The notes below the pieces were generated by a model. That model saw only the letters and a list, made by a program, of their open reading frames with translations, was not told the origin of the DNA and did not search any database. From the NCBI RefSeq assembly GCF_947179165.1, contig NC_077248.1, forward strand, positions 46,588,232 to 46,652,231: a DNA stretch of 64,000 nucleotides, in the 5' to 3' direction. The position numbers were made by a program, and so were the translations under genes. Numbering within the stretch: position 1 is the first letter of the stretch; each line of letters begins with the position of its first letter. This document shows positions 1 to 11,794 of the stretch, piece by piece. This DNA comes from Solanum dulcamara (lineage: Eukaryota; Streptophyta; Magnoliopsida; Solanales; Solanaceae).

Positions 1-1177
1 CTTAATTTTAAATTTTCATGTGATTGTAGGGTTGAAAGTTCATAATAGTTGACATTCTTGAATTGGGAATCTGGCATGTGTGTGAGGTTGTTTGAAAGTC
101 CTTGTTGCTTTTTGATTGCTAGAACTTGCCCGGTATGTGTAAAGCGAAAACAAAAGGAGTTTAGAGTTTAGAAGGTGATCTAGGCATTTCTTTGGTAGCC
201 TCATTTTAGACCACTTTGTTATACCCACCTTGGTATAAATCCATAGTAAACCCCTTTTGAGCCTTTGTCTTGTTTTTTTGTAGCCTTGTTTGAATATTAT
301 CCCTTTTTTCCTAAGATCGTGAATTTGATCCATAGAGCTCAAATGTTTTTGAAAAAGGGAAGTGAAACAATAGGAAAAGTTACAATTTTCTGCTACTAAG
401 TGATAATCATTGGTGCGTGATAGCTAAAATCTTGTTGTTAGGGAGTTCTAAATTAAAACCTTGGTGTTTTGATAAATATAAAAATAAAATACGAAAAAAA
501 GAAAAACTCCTAAACAAAATGTTAAGTGCTTAAAAATATAGGGGTGAACTCTGAAGATAAAGGGGTAAAAATAAGGTTGAGAATGTGCTTGAAATATAAA
601 ATGTAGTGTATTAAAGTGCTTGGGAACATAGCCACTATTCATATCCAAAAATAGTACCTATCCATCCGCTAGCCTACATTACAACCTAGAAAGTCCTAAG
701 TGAGCCTTCACTCTCAACTCCCTAAGATGAGTTGTGTATTACACTATCACAATCCGGACTAAGGCCTAGCCATGATACGATGATTAGGATTCCCAAAAAA
801 ACCCTAATCAATCCGTATAGAATACATTGCATTCACAAGGTCAAGTAAAACAATAATAGAAAGTAAGGTGATGGGTAAGTCTAAAAATAAAATTGAAAGA
901 TAAAGGTCAAGCGTAGGCTTGATTAAATGGACTTACATATTTTTTTTGTCTAAATATGCCTCTACTATACTAACATAGGCGAGAGAATAGAACAAGCCAC
1001 TAGCTCACCCAAACAAGAAAATAAATGTCTCAAAATAACAACATAGTCTAGAGGTAGTAAGAAAATATAAGCTCGATAGGTAGTCAAAGCATGAGGATTT
1101 ACCAAATTAAGTGAACAAGTCTTCTATCTAGCCAGGAGAGTATGTAGGGTGATTCACATGCCCTACATAATAACACA
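1..1177. other. Unassigned repeat-like sequence left of Gy1
   Basis: This AT-rich stretch holds no gene I can recognise. A 100-codon open frame lies on the minus strand at 40-342, but it shows no domain I can name, has no coding neighbours, and has the look of dispersed plant repeat DNA. Around 650-1,150 the sequence is equally anonymous. It ends where similarity to the Gy1 LTR begins, near 1,178. Because the first ~386 bases of that LTR are missing, this block may be a later insertion or the other side of a deletion. Identity unknown. Confidence 0.4.
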
Positions 1178-1706
1178 ATGGTCATGGTTGGTCTCATGAT
1201 GGGCTACCTTCCCAAACCTGTTTTGGAAAATCTCAAGTCCCTCACCACGAAGGGGACCACGGACCGTGTTGCCCTTCATGGTCTGTGGTGATTGCCTATT
1301 ATGGGTCTCGAATTTAGTTTTAATAAGTGTTATTCTAGTCTTTTTCCCTATATTTTATTAATGAGTATGGATGATTTTTCGAACTAAAGCATTCTAACTC
1401 TCTTATTCTCTCCATAACTCCCAAAGCCCCAAAAACATTTCTCCCAAGTTTTCTGTTAAGATTTTCTTCTATCTCAAGAAAAATTCAAAAGGGTTAGTTC
1501 AAAATTTCAATCTCTAAAATCTAGGGCTAATCAAGGTTAAGGTATATGGTATTTAATCCATGGGTTCCATTCACCCATGGAATCTCAAAGATTTCTCCTC
1601 AACTTCATTTGCATTTCTTCAATTAAAAGCCTTAATTTCATGATTTGCATTGGGACTTCTCAATTATGATATATTAGTCTAAATATGCATAATTCACATT
1701 ATATTG
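1178..1706 (+). repeat. Gy1 5' LTR, left portion (5'-truncated)
   Basis: This stretch aligns by eye with about 31,087-31,650 of the Gy1 3' LTR. Shared landmarks include the block around 1,205-1,320 (CCTTCCCAAACC, CTCACCACGAAGGGGACCA, a CCGTGTTGCCCTTCATG run) and the end near 1,690-1,704. The first ~386 bases of the LTR, including its expected TGTAAGACC start, are absent. The LTR is interrupted at 1,706 by S1 and resumes at 3,477. Confidence 0.85.
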
Positions 1707-3476
1707 TAGTCACGATCCAAATCTGAGCCATGATGGATCCTACTATAACCCTCGTGTAGGCAAGCGAAACCCAAGTCATACGGAAATAAAATCTTGATCT
1801 AATTAAATAATTAATAACATAAGAAGGCAGAAACAAAATGAATATCAAAAAAGATAACTCGGGCCAGGGTCTATATATATAAATATGATACAAATATACA
1901 AAAGGTCCGATAGTGAAAATAAATAACGAACTGGCACTAGACCAAACCCCAGATCGGGTGTCACCTATACAGGAGATACTAAGTACAAACACTGACAATA
2001 TATTTAAATACACAACGCAGAATTGACTTTCCAAAATATAAAATACAAGTTTGAGGAAAAGAGGGAAAAATAAGTCTTTGAATGCTAGGATCTCACCAAA
2101 ATCCAGATCTGACACAGCTACGGATGATCCGGCACGCGCTGAGGGTGGCTTGAATTAGGAGCTGCATCAAAAAGATGCGTAAGTGTAATATGAGTACCAA
2201 AATATCAGGTATTTAGTAGGCATCATAGGCCAACCGAGCTCATAAAGAATAAATATATAATAAGCATTACAATGATACTAATAATAATAGGGGAGAAGCA
2301 TAAACTACTATCTCGGGAAAAGGGGTTTAGGAAGATCATCCAATAATCAAGTAAATCCAACAAATCATGCAATTACATCAATAATCTCAACTCGTAAAAA
2401 TACCAAAAGAATGCACAGTGTAAACTCGTAGTTATGGCTCAACATCCTCCAAAATATTGTGAAGCGCTCGGAATAATCCTTGAGCTCATCAATAAAATTG
2501 ACCGCCTAAAATCATACCTCGAGTTTATCAACATTGAAATAATAAGCTAGAAGTTGTATCAACGAGCCACCCCAAATTCACACCTCGAGCTTAACAAATA
2601 AAATAAAATGTACCCAAAAGTCAGTAAAAGGGCCACCCGAAATTATACCTCAGGCTCATCAATCACGAAATGCCATAAATAAGATATCACCATATTTCCC
2701 TTAAATTCCTCATATTTATTCACCCACCAAAAATCTTAATATCATCTATTATCCTTCCTTTTAAAAACATTTTTGTAGTACCGGTGGGGTAAAAGAGACA
2801 ACAAGCATGTAAAAAATCATATATCCGTCACCCGATACTCTGGTGTACCAAAAGCACGGCCTCGGGTATCCTACGTTCAAATCATCTAGGAGCAAGTTCT
2901 ATGGATTTTAAGCAATGTAAAAAAGCCCAGCTACTGCCTAGACAAATGCTCCAATGGCTAATATCAAAAAACTAGATACTAACAATGATCGACTCCAAAA
3001 TTCTAAATATGATATCAACACCTAAATCACCAACCTAATCACTCATTACAACCCAAAATTTATTAATTCCAACCAAGCCAAGTCTAACAAGAGGAAGCCA
3101 TAACCTACCTCAAGTCTAAAATAGTTGACTGAAGTCCAACTTGGCCAAAACTTCAAAGTTAAGATGCCTAATCGCACAAACTAAAAAAAAGATTCCAAGA
3201 CCTAAACCAACCTTCCTTCTAGACCAAAATGACCTTTCTAAAGCTGATGGAACTAACAAGATGGTAATCCAACATCAGAATCTATGAAGGTTGACTCAAG
3301 TGAACTATTTTAAGTGTTAAGCTTCAAGAATGGACAAACCTCTTAGAACCTCAACCAAACACTTTTGAGGAGTGTGCCACCCATCCCAGCATTACATAGA
3401 AGCTTAAAGAGCTACGAAAAGGGGTAAAATGGGAAAAACGCACTAAAGCATGAAAATAACCTTGGAGGTCATTACA
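1707..3476 (-). mobile_element. S1: solo LTR inserted in the Gy1 5' LTR
   Basis: A 1,770-bp block interrupts LTR sequence that is continuous in the Gy1 3' LTR near 31,650. Read on the minus strand it begins TGTAATGACCTCC and ends in a GGATCGTGACTA-like terminus. The second solo LTR of this window (37,161-39,852) has the same type of ends. ATTG flanks both sides (1,703-1,706 and 3,477-3,480), a 4-base match consistent with a decayed 5-bp LTR target duplication. There is no internal coding region. The longest open frame (1,699-2,115, minus) shows no domain. The half nearest 3,476 resembles the remnant at 34,230-34,635. Most likely it arose by LTR-LTR recombination of a complete element. Confidence 0.75.
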
Positions 3477-4793
3477 ATTGAATGATTTAAAGTTGAATTT
3501 AAATGACCCATGATATATATAAATTTCAAGTATGATTTATGAGATATTATCATAATTTTCAAGTTATATTTTATGAAAGCTTGATGCTATGAATTAAAGA
3601 TGCTTTATGCAAAGAAGTTTATCAATGATGATTTTATGATAGTTCATGCAAAGTTAAATACAGGGCAAGTTAAGTTCCTAAAGATGTTTATGATCAAAGA
3701 TACGTGATGATGGAAGTCCTACATCCACATTGCATGAGTTATATGATAAATTAGCTAATCCTATGATTTTACTATGATGATGCTAAATAAGCTATTTTAT
3801 GATATTGTAAAGATGAATTGATAAGTAGTTACTATCTTTCCCTACGATGTCTATGATCATGTTTTATGAGTTCCATTGAGATATTGACTAAGAACCAAGA
3901 GGATGTTTAAGTGGAGTTCGATCTGGTAATGCAGTTAGTTACCCAAGGGAATCCTAGTAGCAACCTCTAGTCCGAAACAACATTGTCCGCATAGGTTTAC
4001 ATATGTCAATATAGTAAAGATAGTGGATCCACATAACCTAGTTAAAGAGTTTCTTATGGAGTATGCCCTGGCAAGGTATCCTCCCCTGTCTTGATTCAGA
4101 AGTCCTCAGATTGCATCTATTAGCTCAGTTGGTCTTATATAATGGTTAAAGTCCTATTCTTCACAGATTCAGTTGAGGTGTGAGTTCTTATGATGATTAT
4201 GATATTCTTTTGATGCATTTACCAATGAGATAAGTATTTTAACATTTTCATGATTTTAGATATATTTTAAAGATATTATCTTGCATCTCATGAGTCATAT
4301 TACTTATGTATTATGTTTATTTGTCATGCATATTTTCACATTCTTAGTGCATTTTATGTACTAACTCATACTTTTGCGTACATTGTATTATAATGTAGGG
4401 ACCAATGACAACGTTCATCCTCCTCATGCTTGTGGCTAGAGTCTAGTATTAGCTTCTTATTGGTGAACCCTCATAATTCAAGGATATGGCATTTATTTTT
4501 CATTCGGCAGTTATACTTTATTACGCTATTTTGTCTATTAGATGATCTGGGAGATTGTTTTATGCCCTCATCTAGTATTAGAGGTATGTTAGAGAGTACG
4601 AGTCTATGATATCGCTTCCCTATTTTGGTGACTTACATATTATATGACATTTTGGCCTTCGTATCTTGATTTAGCTTTATTGTTTAATTTATTTATGTGT
4701 GCCCATGAATATTATGCTAGGAGGATTGGTTGGAGTCCTTTACATTCTAATCGTCATGCTACTACTAGGCCCTAGATCAGTTCGCTAAAAACA
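3477..4793 (+). repeat. Gy1 5' LTR, right portion
   Basis: This continues the LTR after S1 and matches the 3' LTR from about 31,655 to its end. Shared text includes the ATGATGATGCTAAATAAG region near 3,775, the step pattern around 3,900-4,080, and the closing block near 4,735-4,790. Its end is degenerate (expected TCGTGACA, observed TCGCTAAAAACA), placing the boundary at about 4,793. It carries the twin inverted repeats at 4,344-4,398. Confidence 0.85.
4344..4398 (+). promoter_or_regulatory. Twin inverted repeats A/B, Gy1 5' LTR
   Basis: Repeat A spans 4,344-4,364 with arms TTAGTGCAT and ATGTACTAA (one G:T pair). Repeat B has TACATT at 4,379 and AATGTA at 4,392. They lie 449 bases before the LTR end. 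Function unknown. A role in the RNA leader is inferred from position. Confidence 0.7.
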
Positions 4794-4806
4794 TGATATC
4801 AAGTAT
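4794..4806 (+). other. Gy1 primer binding site (degenerate)
   Basis: Directly after the LTR end the sequence TGATATCAAGTAT resembles TGGTATCAGAGC, the site complementary to the 3' end of initiator tRNA-Met that primes minus-strand DNA synthesis in plant gypsy elements. The better preserved counterpart in Gy3 (18,259-18,271) supports the assignment. Confidence 0.6.
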
Positions 4807-5027
4807 CCTAGGGTATCTAAATGCCTCTTCAAGTAGATTCTTGTTCATCGGTGTGAAGTGCGTCACATCCATGAATAAGAGGCTATAAGGCATTTTAGGG
4901 AACACTTTACTTCTTTCATGATCTTATCATGCTATAGAGTTTAATGCTAAGTTTCCCTGTTCTAACACTTTTTGTTTGCGATTACGGAATCATACCTCTA
5001 TGAAGAGCTTCCATCTGATGGAATGTT

Positions 5028-5945
5028 ATGGAAGAGGAGCCATAAGTTCCAAATGTCCCATTGGATGACCAAGTGACTAATGCAGATTTTTTAGCTGCTT
5101 TCCAAATGCTATCCTAAGAAGTGACTACTCAAGTTAATCGAGGGGTAGATTATCCTCAAGTCATGATGCAGATCCCCAAGACTTCATTGATGAATTGTAC
5201 AAAATTGTTATTATCATGGTACTATCTTCGGAGGAAAAGGTAGAACTTGTAGCCTACCAACTCAAGGATGTCTCTCAAGTTTGGTACAACTAATGGATTG
5301 ATAAATGGGTTGAAGATGGTCCTAGAGGTTGGGAAGAGTTCAAATTTGTATTTCTTGACCACTTCTTCACACTTGAGTTAAGGGAGGCTAAAGTGTTGGA
5401 ATTTATCAACCTCAACCAAAGAAACATGAGTGTGAGGGAGTATGCCCTCAAGTTCACAAAATTGTCCAAGTATGACCCATCCTTGATAGCCGACTCTCAT
5501 GCCCGGATGAGTAAGTTTATTTTGGGAGTGTCGGGCTTGGTAATGAATGAGTGCCGAAGCGCCATATCAAAGTGATGGATATTTCTTGGCTCATGACCTA
5601 TGCCGAGCAAATTGAAGGAGAAAAGTTTAAGGAGATAAATGTAAGGGAGTAAAAGAGGGCTCGGTATGAAGGTGAGTTTTCTCACAACAAGTCTGGTGGT
5701 TGAAATGGACATTTCCGACAAGGCCAAAAGTTTCAAGTCCAAGGTTCTTCAATCACTCTAGCTCTAAAGTTTGAGAAGGACAAGGTGCTAAGGAACAAAG
5801 TGGAGCTTCAGGTGGTAAAATGGTCCTTCCATGTAAGAAGTGTGGGAAAAACATAGAGGAGAATGCTTAGCGGGGTTTGATGTTTGCTTCAACTATGGAA
5901 AGCCGGTCATCATTCTAGGGAGTGTAAAGGTAGCGCTAGGCCCTA
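5028..5945 (+). pseudogene. gag: Gy1 gag polyprotein remnant
   Basis: Gag forms the virus-like particle and packages retrotransposon RNA. An ATG at 5,028 opens MEEEP, matching the Gy3 gag start (MVEEE). The retrotransposon-gag core follows, with a recognisable DPQDFIDELYKIV stretch near 5,175-5,215, then VWYN, FLDHFFTLELREAKV and [17 protein letters not shown] (5,393-5,575). Near 5,860-5,935 a CCHC zinc knuckle has decayed: the second cysteine reads Tyr and a one-base shift separates it from the HHSRECK end. In-frame stops occur, for example at 5,111-5,140 and near 5,296. It cannot yield a full Gag. Confidence 0.85.
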
Positions 5946-6059
5946 AGGTCAGACTCAGCTACTGATCGTCCAAATGAGCATGCTACTACTTTGGGTGGCA
6001 GTCAGTGCCAAAACAGATTTTATGCCCTTTAGATTCATCAGGAGTTAGAGGATTCCCTC

Positions 6060-6569
6060 GATGTTTCCCCTGGTATGTTGAAAGTCTTTGACTTTCATGT
6101 TTATATATTATTAGATCCACGTGCTACTCTATCATTTGTTACTCCTTATCTTTCTATGAGATTCATTGATAATCCCAAGACCTTGCTAGAGCCTTTTTTG
6201 GTTTATACTCTAGTCGATCGATCATTGTGGCTAAAAGAGTCTATAGAAATTGTCCAATTTTAGTTTCTCATAAGGTCACCTCGTTGATCTACTAGAGATT
6301 TATATGACCATTTTTGATGTTATTCTTGATATGGATTGACTTATGCATGTTAATGCCTCTATATGTTGTAGAATCCATGCGGTTAAATTTTAGTTTCCAA
6401 ATGAGCTAGTCCTAGAATAGAAAGGTAGTAATTCCGTGTATAAGCTTCAATTCATATCATGCTTTAAAGCTCGAAAAGTGATTTCCAAAGGTTTCATCTA
6501 CCATCTAGTTCGGATTAGAGATACTAACTCTGAAAACCCTACTTTTGAGTCAGTTTCAGTTGTTAATGA
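6060..6569 (+). pseudogene. pol: Gy1 pol, protease to pre-RT part, cut by the CACTA insertion
   Basis: The aspartic protease cleaves the polyprotein. The stretch LLDPRATLSFVTPY (about 6,105-6,150) is the active-site region. Related elements have DPG here (Gy3 has DPG), so Gly is replaced by Arg after the catalytic Asp-Pro. A second landmark, ILDMDWLMHVNASI, lies at about 6,325-6,365. The linker towards RT runs to 6,569, where the TGA target site and the CACTA terminus begin. A shift near 6,264 and stops disrupt the frame. The downstream part of pol resumes at 27,623. Confidence 0.85.
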
Positions 6570-6581
6570 CACTACAAGAAA
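6570..6581 (+). repeat. CACTA left terminal inverted repeat with TGA target duplication
   Basis: The repeat CACTACAAGAAA is preceded by TGA at 6,567-6,569. It pairs with the right terminus at 27,611-27,622 with one mismatch. Confidence 0.85.
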
Positions 6582-7183
6582 TATGAGTTTTAACGATAAT
6601 TTTTAAACTATCAATTGTGATTCCAGCCGTTACAAATTATATATAATGATCAATATTTTTTACAATTGGTAAATGTTAATTTTCATTTTAACAATAGCCA
6701 CAAAATCCGATTGTTAAAATTTTCCGTACAAAAAATATAGCCCAACTTTATATGTTTTCCTTAATGTTTTTCACCCAAACTATTGGTCTTCTCCCAAACC
6801 ATCACAATGAAGGAATTCAAGCCCTAGCCATCCCATCCCTCCCTTTATTTCTCTCTATATCTTTTCTCCGTGTGTGAGTTTGAAAGAGAGGGATGATTGG
6901 GAAAATTAGACACAATTGACTTGGTTGCCTAGATAGGGATGATTGGGCAAATTAGAGCACAACACTATACTTCAATTTCTACTCTACGACACCATGAAAT
7001 GTGAGCGTACAAGTGAAGGATTGTTGTGGTTAATTAGTTGAGGAGGATGAGAAGACAAAGTTGAGTAAGATTAAGGATGCAGAAAATAGTTTGGAAATTA
7101 GGGTTAGAAGAATATTGACAACCTATATACACGAGGAGGCTGATTCCCTTCATATTGAAAAGGTTAATATTGTGAGGCCGAAC
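6582..7183. other. CACTA left subterminal and body segment
   Basis: Up to about 6,730 the sequence has subterminal GTTAAAA-type words in both orientations. From about 6,780 to 7,000 it is pyrimidine-rich (TCCCTCCCTTTATTTCTCTC) and then reads like the 5' untranslated region of a plant gene. It may be a transposase promoter and leader or a captured host fragment. No coding frame is convincing. It ends at the Gy2 LTR start. Confidence 0.5.
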
Positions 7184-7731
7184 TGTAACACCCCCTAAAA
7201 ATATTGTATATGGTGGTCAAATTCTTGACGAAAATAATACAGCTTCTATATTTTAGGTGATTCAAATTTCAGAATAACTCTAACATCATTACGTACAACT
7301 TTCTTGAAAACCATATCTTAAGATTCAGAAGCTAAGTAGGTCGAATAAATTAATTTTGCAAGACATAGTGCTGTGATAAAATTGAGCATTTATAAAAGAA
7401 AATTCATATCTCACTATATAATGCTCCAAATTGGTTGATTATTTGAACAATATAAAAGTACAATTCTAGGGAAATAATTCATATGAAGACATCAAATCCT
7501 AATGAGGAAGTTATCTTGTTTAAATATAGCTCTGAAAAAAGGGTATTCCATTAAAAGAAGGTTCATCTCACTAATCATGCAAAAATCTAGATCAATTTGA
7601 CATCACCCATGACATCAATAGTCCTTTATTTGACATCACCCATGGCATCAGAATCCTCTATTAAATTTTCAAATTTTTCTTTATAATTATCTTAATTATT
7701 GTTAGGTCCCTCGTTCACACTTATAAATACC

Positions 7732-7739
7732 CACCTTAT
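7732..7739 (+). promoter_or_regulatory. TATA box of the Gy2 5' LTR promoter
   Basis: TATAAATA sits in CACACTTATAAATACCC. The same box and context recur in the 3' LTR at 12,328-12,335. It is the likely pol II core promoter of the element. The transcription start is not determined. Confidence 0.7.
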
Positions 7740-8865
7740 TTAATAATTTTGTTCATTATGCTTTTTCAAGTAACTCTTCTCTCTACACACTTCTTTACTC
7801 ATTCTCAAAATATAATATTAATTCTTAGTAGTGTATAAATATTATTTCGGTGATTTAAATACTCCGGGTAGTACATAAAACATTCTGTCAAGGAGAAAAG
7901 GCTAGGACTCAAGAGTGTTCGTTAAGTCATTCGATTCTGAGTAAAGCTTCGGATTGCAGGTATGTAAGTCTTCAATGAGTGTATTCTTTCCACTCTCTTG
8001 CCTAAAGTATTTTGATTATATGATAAATTATGTTTATTTTCTTTAAGTTTTACTTTAAGTTATATGAGTGTTTATTCATGGATTCTTCTACCCATGTATT
8101 CTAAAAATCTTCCAACTAAATCACTCGATTTCAAATAAGATTTTCTTATGGGTAATTCTTATTCTTACTTAATAGCATGAATCATGGTTAAACTAATGAT
8201 TATTGATCTATTTTGATGCAAAATAATTTTATATGTATGAATTGATTGTTGCATGTAATTTCTCTATTTATCTCTTTAAAGGTTCTTGAAATTCATGGTG
8301 GGTAATTTAAAAAATGATTTTTTTATTAATGGATTTCAAAGTATTTTTGCATAAGTTCAGTTACATATATGTTTGAAAGTTGAAGTGATTTGAACCCACC
8401 TAGGATTACTATATTTTCAATAAAGTTTGACTTAAAAGCTTTGACTTCAAATGAATATTTATGAAAGAAATGTCTATAATCAAAAGGGAGACTTATGAAA
8501 TAAAAGAATGATGAAATTATATAAATGATGGATTCTTTATGCAATAAGGACAATTCTTGCATATTTGAGTAACCAAATGTTTTAATAAACTATTCCACCG
8601 AATATGATGTTTTGAATTCTCAAGCTATAAGTTATGAATATTTTGAAGTATTAAACTATTCCGTGGGATTGACTTTGTACTGATCGGGGCATTGAGGTGG
8701 GATTCAATAAGGAAATCCTAGTAGCAACCGCTTATCTCTTTAACTATGTGCCAACATAGGAGCCCTTGTAGGCTTAGGCTAATGGATCCATGAAAGCCCT
8801 TAAAGTTATGTTTCATATTACCTAAATGTTTTAATGTTTCTGAATGTTTATGCATGCCTACATAC

Positions 8866-8923
8866 TTAGTACATTCAAAGTATTAACGCATATTCTTTTT
8901 CCTACATTATATCACCATGTAGG
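8866..8923 (+). promoter_or_regulatory. Twin inverted repeats A/B, Gy2 5' LTR
   Basis: Repeat A has TTAGTAC at 8,866 and GTATTAA at 8,880 (one G:T pair). Repeat B has CCTACAT at 8,901 and ATGTAGG at 8,917. They lie 439 bases before the LTR end and about 1.1 kb after the TATA box. Confidence 0.7.
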
Positions 8924-9309
8924 GATCGGTGCTCCTCCTCGTTATCCTCAACGTGGCTAGTTGAGATTTCATTTGAAGGCTACTTTTGGTGAGTTCCCAT
9001 GTTTTAGAAACAATACTCCTTTGTCTTTCTATCTTATGATATGTTGAGACCTCTAGACACTTATTATGGCAATTCATACTATTTTGATTAAGGGTGAGCT
9101 AGAGACTTGTCTTGGCTCCCAGTAAATCTAAAAATTAGAGGTATTGTTGGACAATTATAAGTTGAAGATTTACTATTATGGTTTTCGCTAAATGTTTTTA
9201 TCATTACCTATGAAAGACTAAATGAATGCTAAGAGGCTTATTTGAGGTACTTTCGGGTTCCTCATTCACCGCGTCATGTCTAGGTCTTAGGCTTGGGTCA
9301 TGACAAACT

Positions 9310-9322
9310 TGGAATAAGAGCT
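9310..9322 (+). other. Gy2 primer binding site
   Basis: TTGGAATAAGAGC lies five bases after the LTR end and matches the initiator tRNA-Met type site TTGGTATCAGAGC at 11 of 13 positions. Confidence 0.7.
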
Positions 9323-9599
9323 CTAGGTTTTGAATAGTCCTTGTAGTCTAACATACCGCATCGAATAGGGTTTTGGTCATGGTTGTTAAGTGAGCCACAA
9401 TTATGAATAGGAGACTATGAGGAATTTAGAAAAGTTTCTTTTCTTTCGTGATCAATGTTGTGCGATAGAGCATACTCTAGGTCTTTTCCTCCTAACAATT
9501 GTTCTTTGCGATTTTCAAAAGATTCCTTCAAAAAGATTTCCAATCCAAAGGGGGATTGATATTAATAAGGGTTGAATTCTTGTACAAAATAGTTTGGAA

Positions 9600-11558
9600 T
9601 CATCATTGTAATTGAATGTAAAAGCAAGGCAAGACATGGGTCCAGTCTTAGTTAAATGAATGAAAATGGTTGTTGATAAGAAGTTTGAACTTCTATCACA
9701 ATGGGGAGATAGAGTACCTAGTTATCAATGTCGGTTGTTTGTTCCAATGTTAATAATATTAGATGAGTCATGATAGATAGAAAGAGAGTGGGTGTTCCGT
9801 ATAGTGATGATGTTGGCATGCTTATTCCATTTAAGGTTATAGACATGAAAGAAGAGCTAGATGGATCTTGTTTTGTGCATTAGATATGTAAGAGTATATT
9901 GATATGCCCTTGGTAGGAGTTAATGCAAATGTGGATGTACAACTGCTAAGGTAGGCATGAAAATTCTTAAGTGATGTTGACTTCAAGGGAGTCGTAAAGT
10001 GGTTAAAATGGTAGTCTTGAATGCGTGGTTTTAGATATGTGAGTGATTGTAGTAGGCTATTGATGACTTCTTGTTAAGGGTTTCAAATAAGTGTATTATA
10101 ATGGTTATAGAACGAGGCTTGAATGTGGCATTGATGGCATGTGGGTAAATGTATGATGTATTGGTGTTTCTTTATTAGGTCTCGTAGTTTGCTGAATATT
10201 GTAATAAGGGGTAGTACTCTTGGAATAGAATTTTTTATAGAGGTATAAGGCCCTAAGACTTTTTTGTAAGGTGTCCTATGAACGTAATTTATCATTGGAG
10301 TTAGCATCGGTTCATCCAGATGTGGATGGTCTAAGGAGTTAGATCTTGATGGAGGCTCATAATTCTACATACTCCATTCATCCCAGTTCGATGAAAATGT
10401 ATGGAGACTTAAAAGAGTTTTATTGGTGGGGTGGAATGAAGAAGAACATAGTAAAGTTCATATCCAAATATCCGAATTGTTAACAAGTGAAGGCCGAACA
10501 TCAAACTTCGGGTGACCTAGCCCAATAGATTGAAATCCCTACTTAGAAGTGGGAAGATATGAATATGGATTTTGTAGTGGGTTTACCTCATACTCAAAAG
10601 CGTCATGATTCGATTTGAGTAATTGTTGATAAATTGACTAAGTTGGCTCACTTCCTACTGGTTAAGACTTCCTATAGTGACAAAGACTATGCCAAGTTGT
10701 ATATTCGAGAGTTGGTGAGGTTGCGTGGTATGCCGTTATCCATTATTTTGGATCATGGTACCCAATTCACTTCTCAATTTTGGAGATCATTTCAAAGGGC
10801 ATCAGTACGAAGGTAAAATTGAGCACTGCATTCCATCTTCAAATTAATGGGCAAGCCGAAAGAATGATCCAAACACTAGAGGATATATTAAGGGATTGTG
10901 TGTTGGAGTTTCAAGGAAATGGGGATGATCATCTACCTCTCATCAAGTTTTCCTATAATAATAGTTACCACTCAAATATTGAGATGGCACCATTTGACGC
11001 TTTGTATGGAAGATTCCTAATTGATTGATTCAAAGTAGGTGAGATGATCTTGTTGGACCCCGATTTGGTACTTTATATTTTAGAGAAGGTGAAGATCATT
11101 AGATAAAGGTCGAAGATGGCTTAAAGTCTTCAAAAGTCCTATTCCGACACTAGAAGAAGAGGTCTTGAGTTTAATGCAGATGATTGGGTGTACTGAAGGT
11201 TTCACCCATGAAGGGTGTGGTTCGATTTGGTAAGAAAGGGAAATTAAGCCCTAGGTATGTAGAGCCTTATAGAATCATGAGGCATGTTGGAAAGGTTGCG
11301 TATGAGTTGAAGTTTCTATTGGAAATGTTCATGGTTCACCCAGTGTTCCATGTGTCTATGTTGAGAAAATGTGTTGGTGATCCTAATTCCATTGTTCCTT
11401 TAGGAGTATTGAATGTTGAAGAAAACTTGACCTATGAAGAAGTCCCAGTTGAAATCTTTGATCGGAGAAACAAAGACGTTGCATCTGTTAAAGTCCTTTG
11501 GAGGAATCAACAAGTCCAGAGTGCTACATGGAAAGCAGACGCAGATATAAGTAAGTGA
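9600..11558 (+). pseudogene. pol: Gy2 pol remnant: RH-INT linker, integrase and chromodomain-like tail
   Basis: Around 9,618-9,745 the decayed linker between RNase H and integrase is seen (QDMDPVLVKMK, then GDRVPSYQCRLFVP). Integrase, which inserts the cDNA, starts with the zinc-binding region at 10,370-10,490, where HPSSMKMY and YWWGGMKKNIVKF are readable. The core continues through WEDMNMDFVVGLP (10,552-10,590), LTKLAHFLLVKTSYSDKDYAKLYIRELVRLRG, the second catalytic Asp in LDHGTQFTSQFW (10,747-10,784) and the Glu in GQAERMIQ (about 10,849). The C-terminal part (11,184-11,558) is long and open: GKLSPRYVEPYRIMRHVGKV, VHPVFHVSMLRKC, then EEVPVEIFDRR and VKVLWRNQQV, the chromodomain-like end. 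Frameshifts occur near 10,800 and 11,030-11,190. Confidence 0.85.
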
Positions 11559-11794
11559 CACCCTCATCTTTTTCCCTCTACCCAAAACTAAGGTATTAAG
11601 TTGTCCATGCTCAATTACTTGAAATCCTTGCATTTCAACTTTTCTTGTTATATGCTTATAAAATTATGAAATATGTTTCGAACGATGTTTTAAATTTCAC
11701 TATTTCATTAATGATGAGTTATTGGTTTACACTCTACTCTACTCAAGCTGAGTCTTGCCTCATTCAAGGATGTATGTTGCCAAGGGGAATATAA

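Larger units (their letters stand above)
7184..9305 (+). repeat. Gy2 5' LTR
   Basis: This LTR starts TGTAACACCCCC and ends GGTCATGACA, 2,122 bp. The first part is repeated at 11,795. A consensus TATA box lies at 7,732-7,739, so U3 is about 550 bp and the remaining ~1.5 kb is predicted to be transcribed R-U5. The twin inverted repeats sit at 8,866-8,923, 439 bases before the LTR end. Confidence 0.9.

Noticed and set aside
40..342. 100-codon open frame on the minus strand as a possible host gene
   Set aside because: No domain, no supporting neighbours or splice structure. It looks like dispersed repeat text.
1699..2115. 138-codon hydrophobic minus frame as a membrane protein gene
   Set aside because: It lies inside the S1 solo LTR, crosses its boundary, and its hydrophobicity reflects AT-rich codons.
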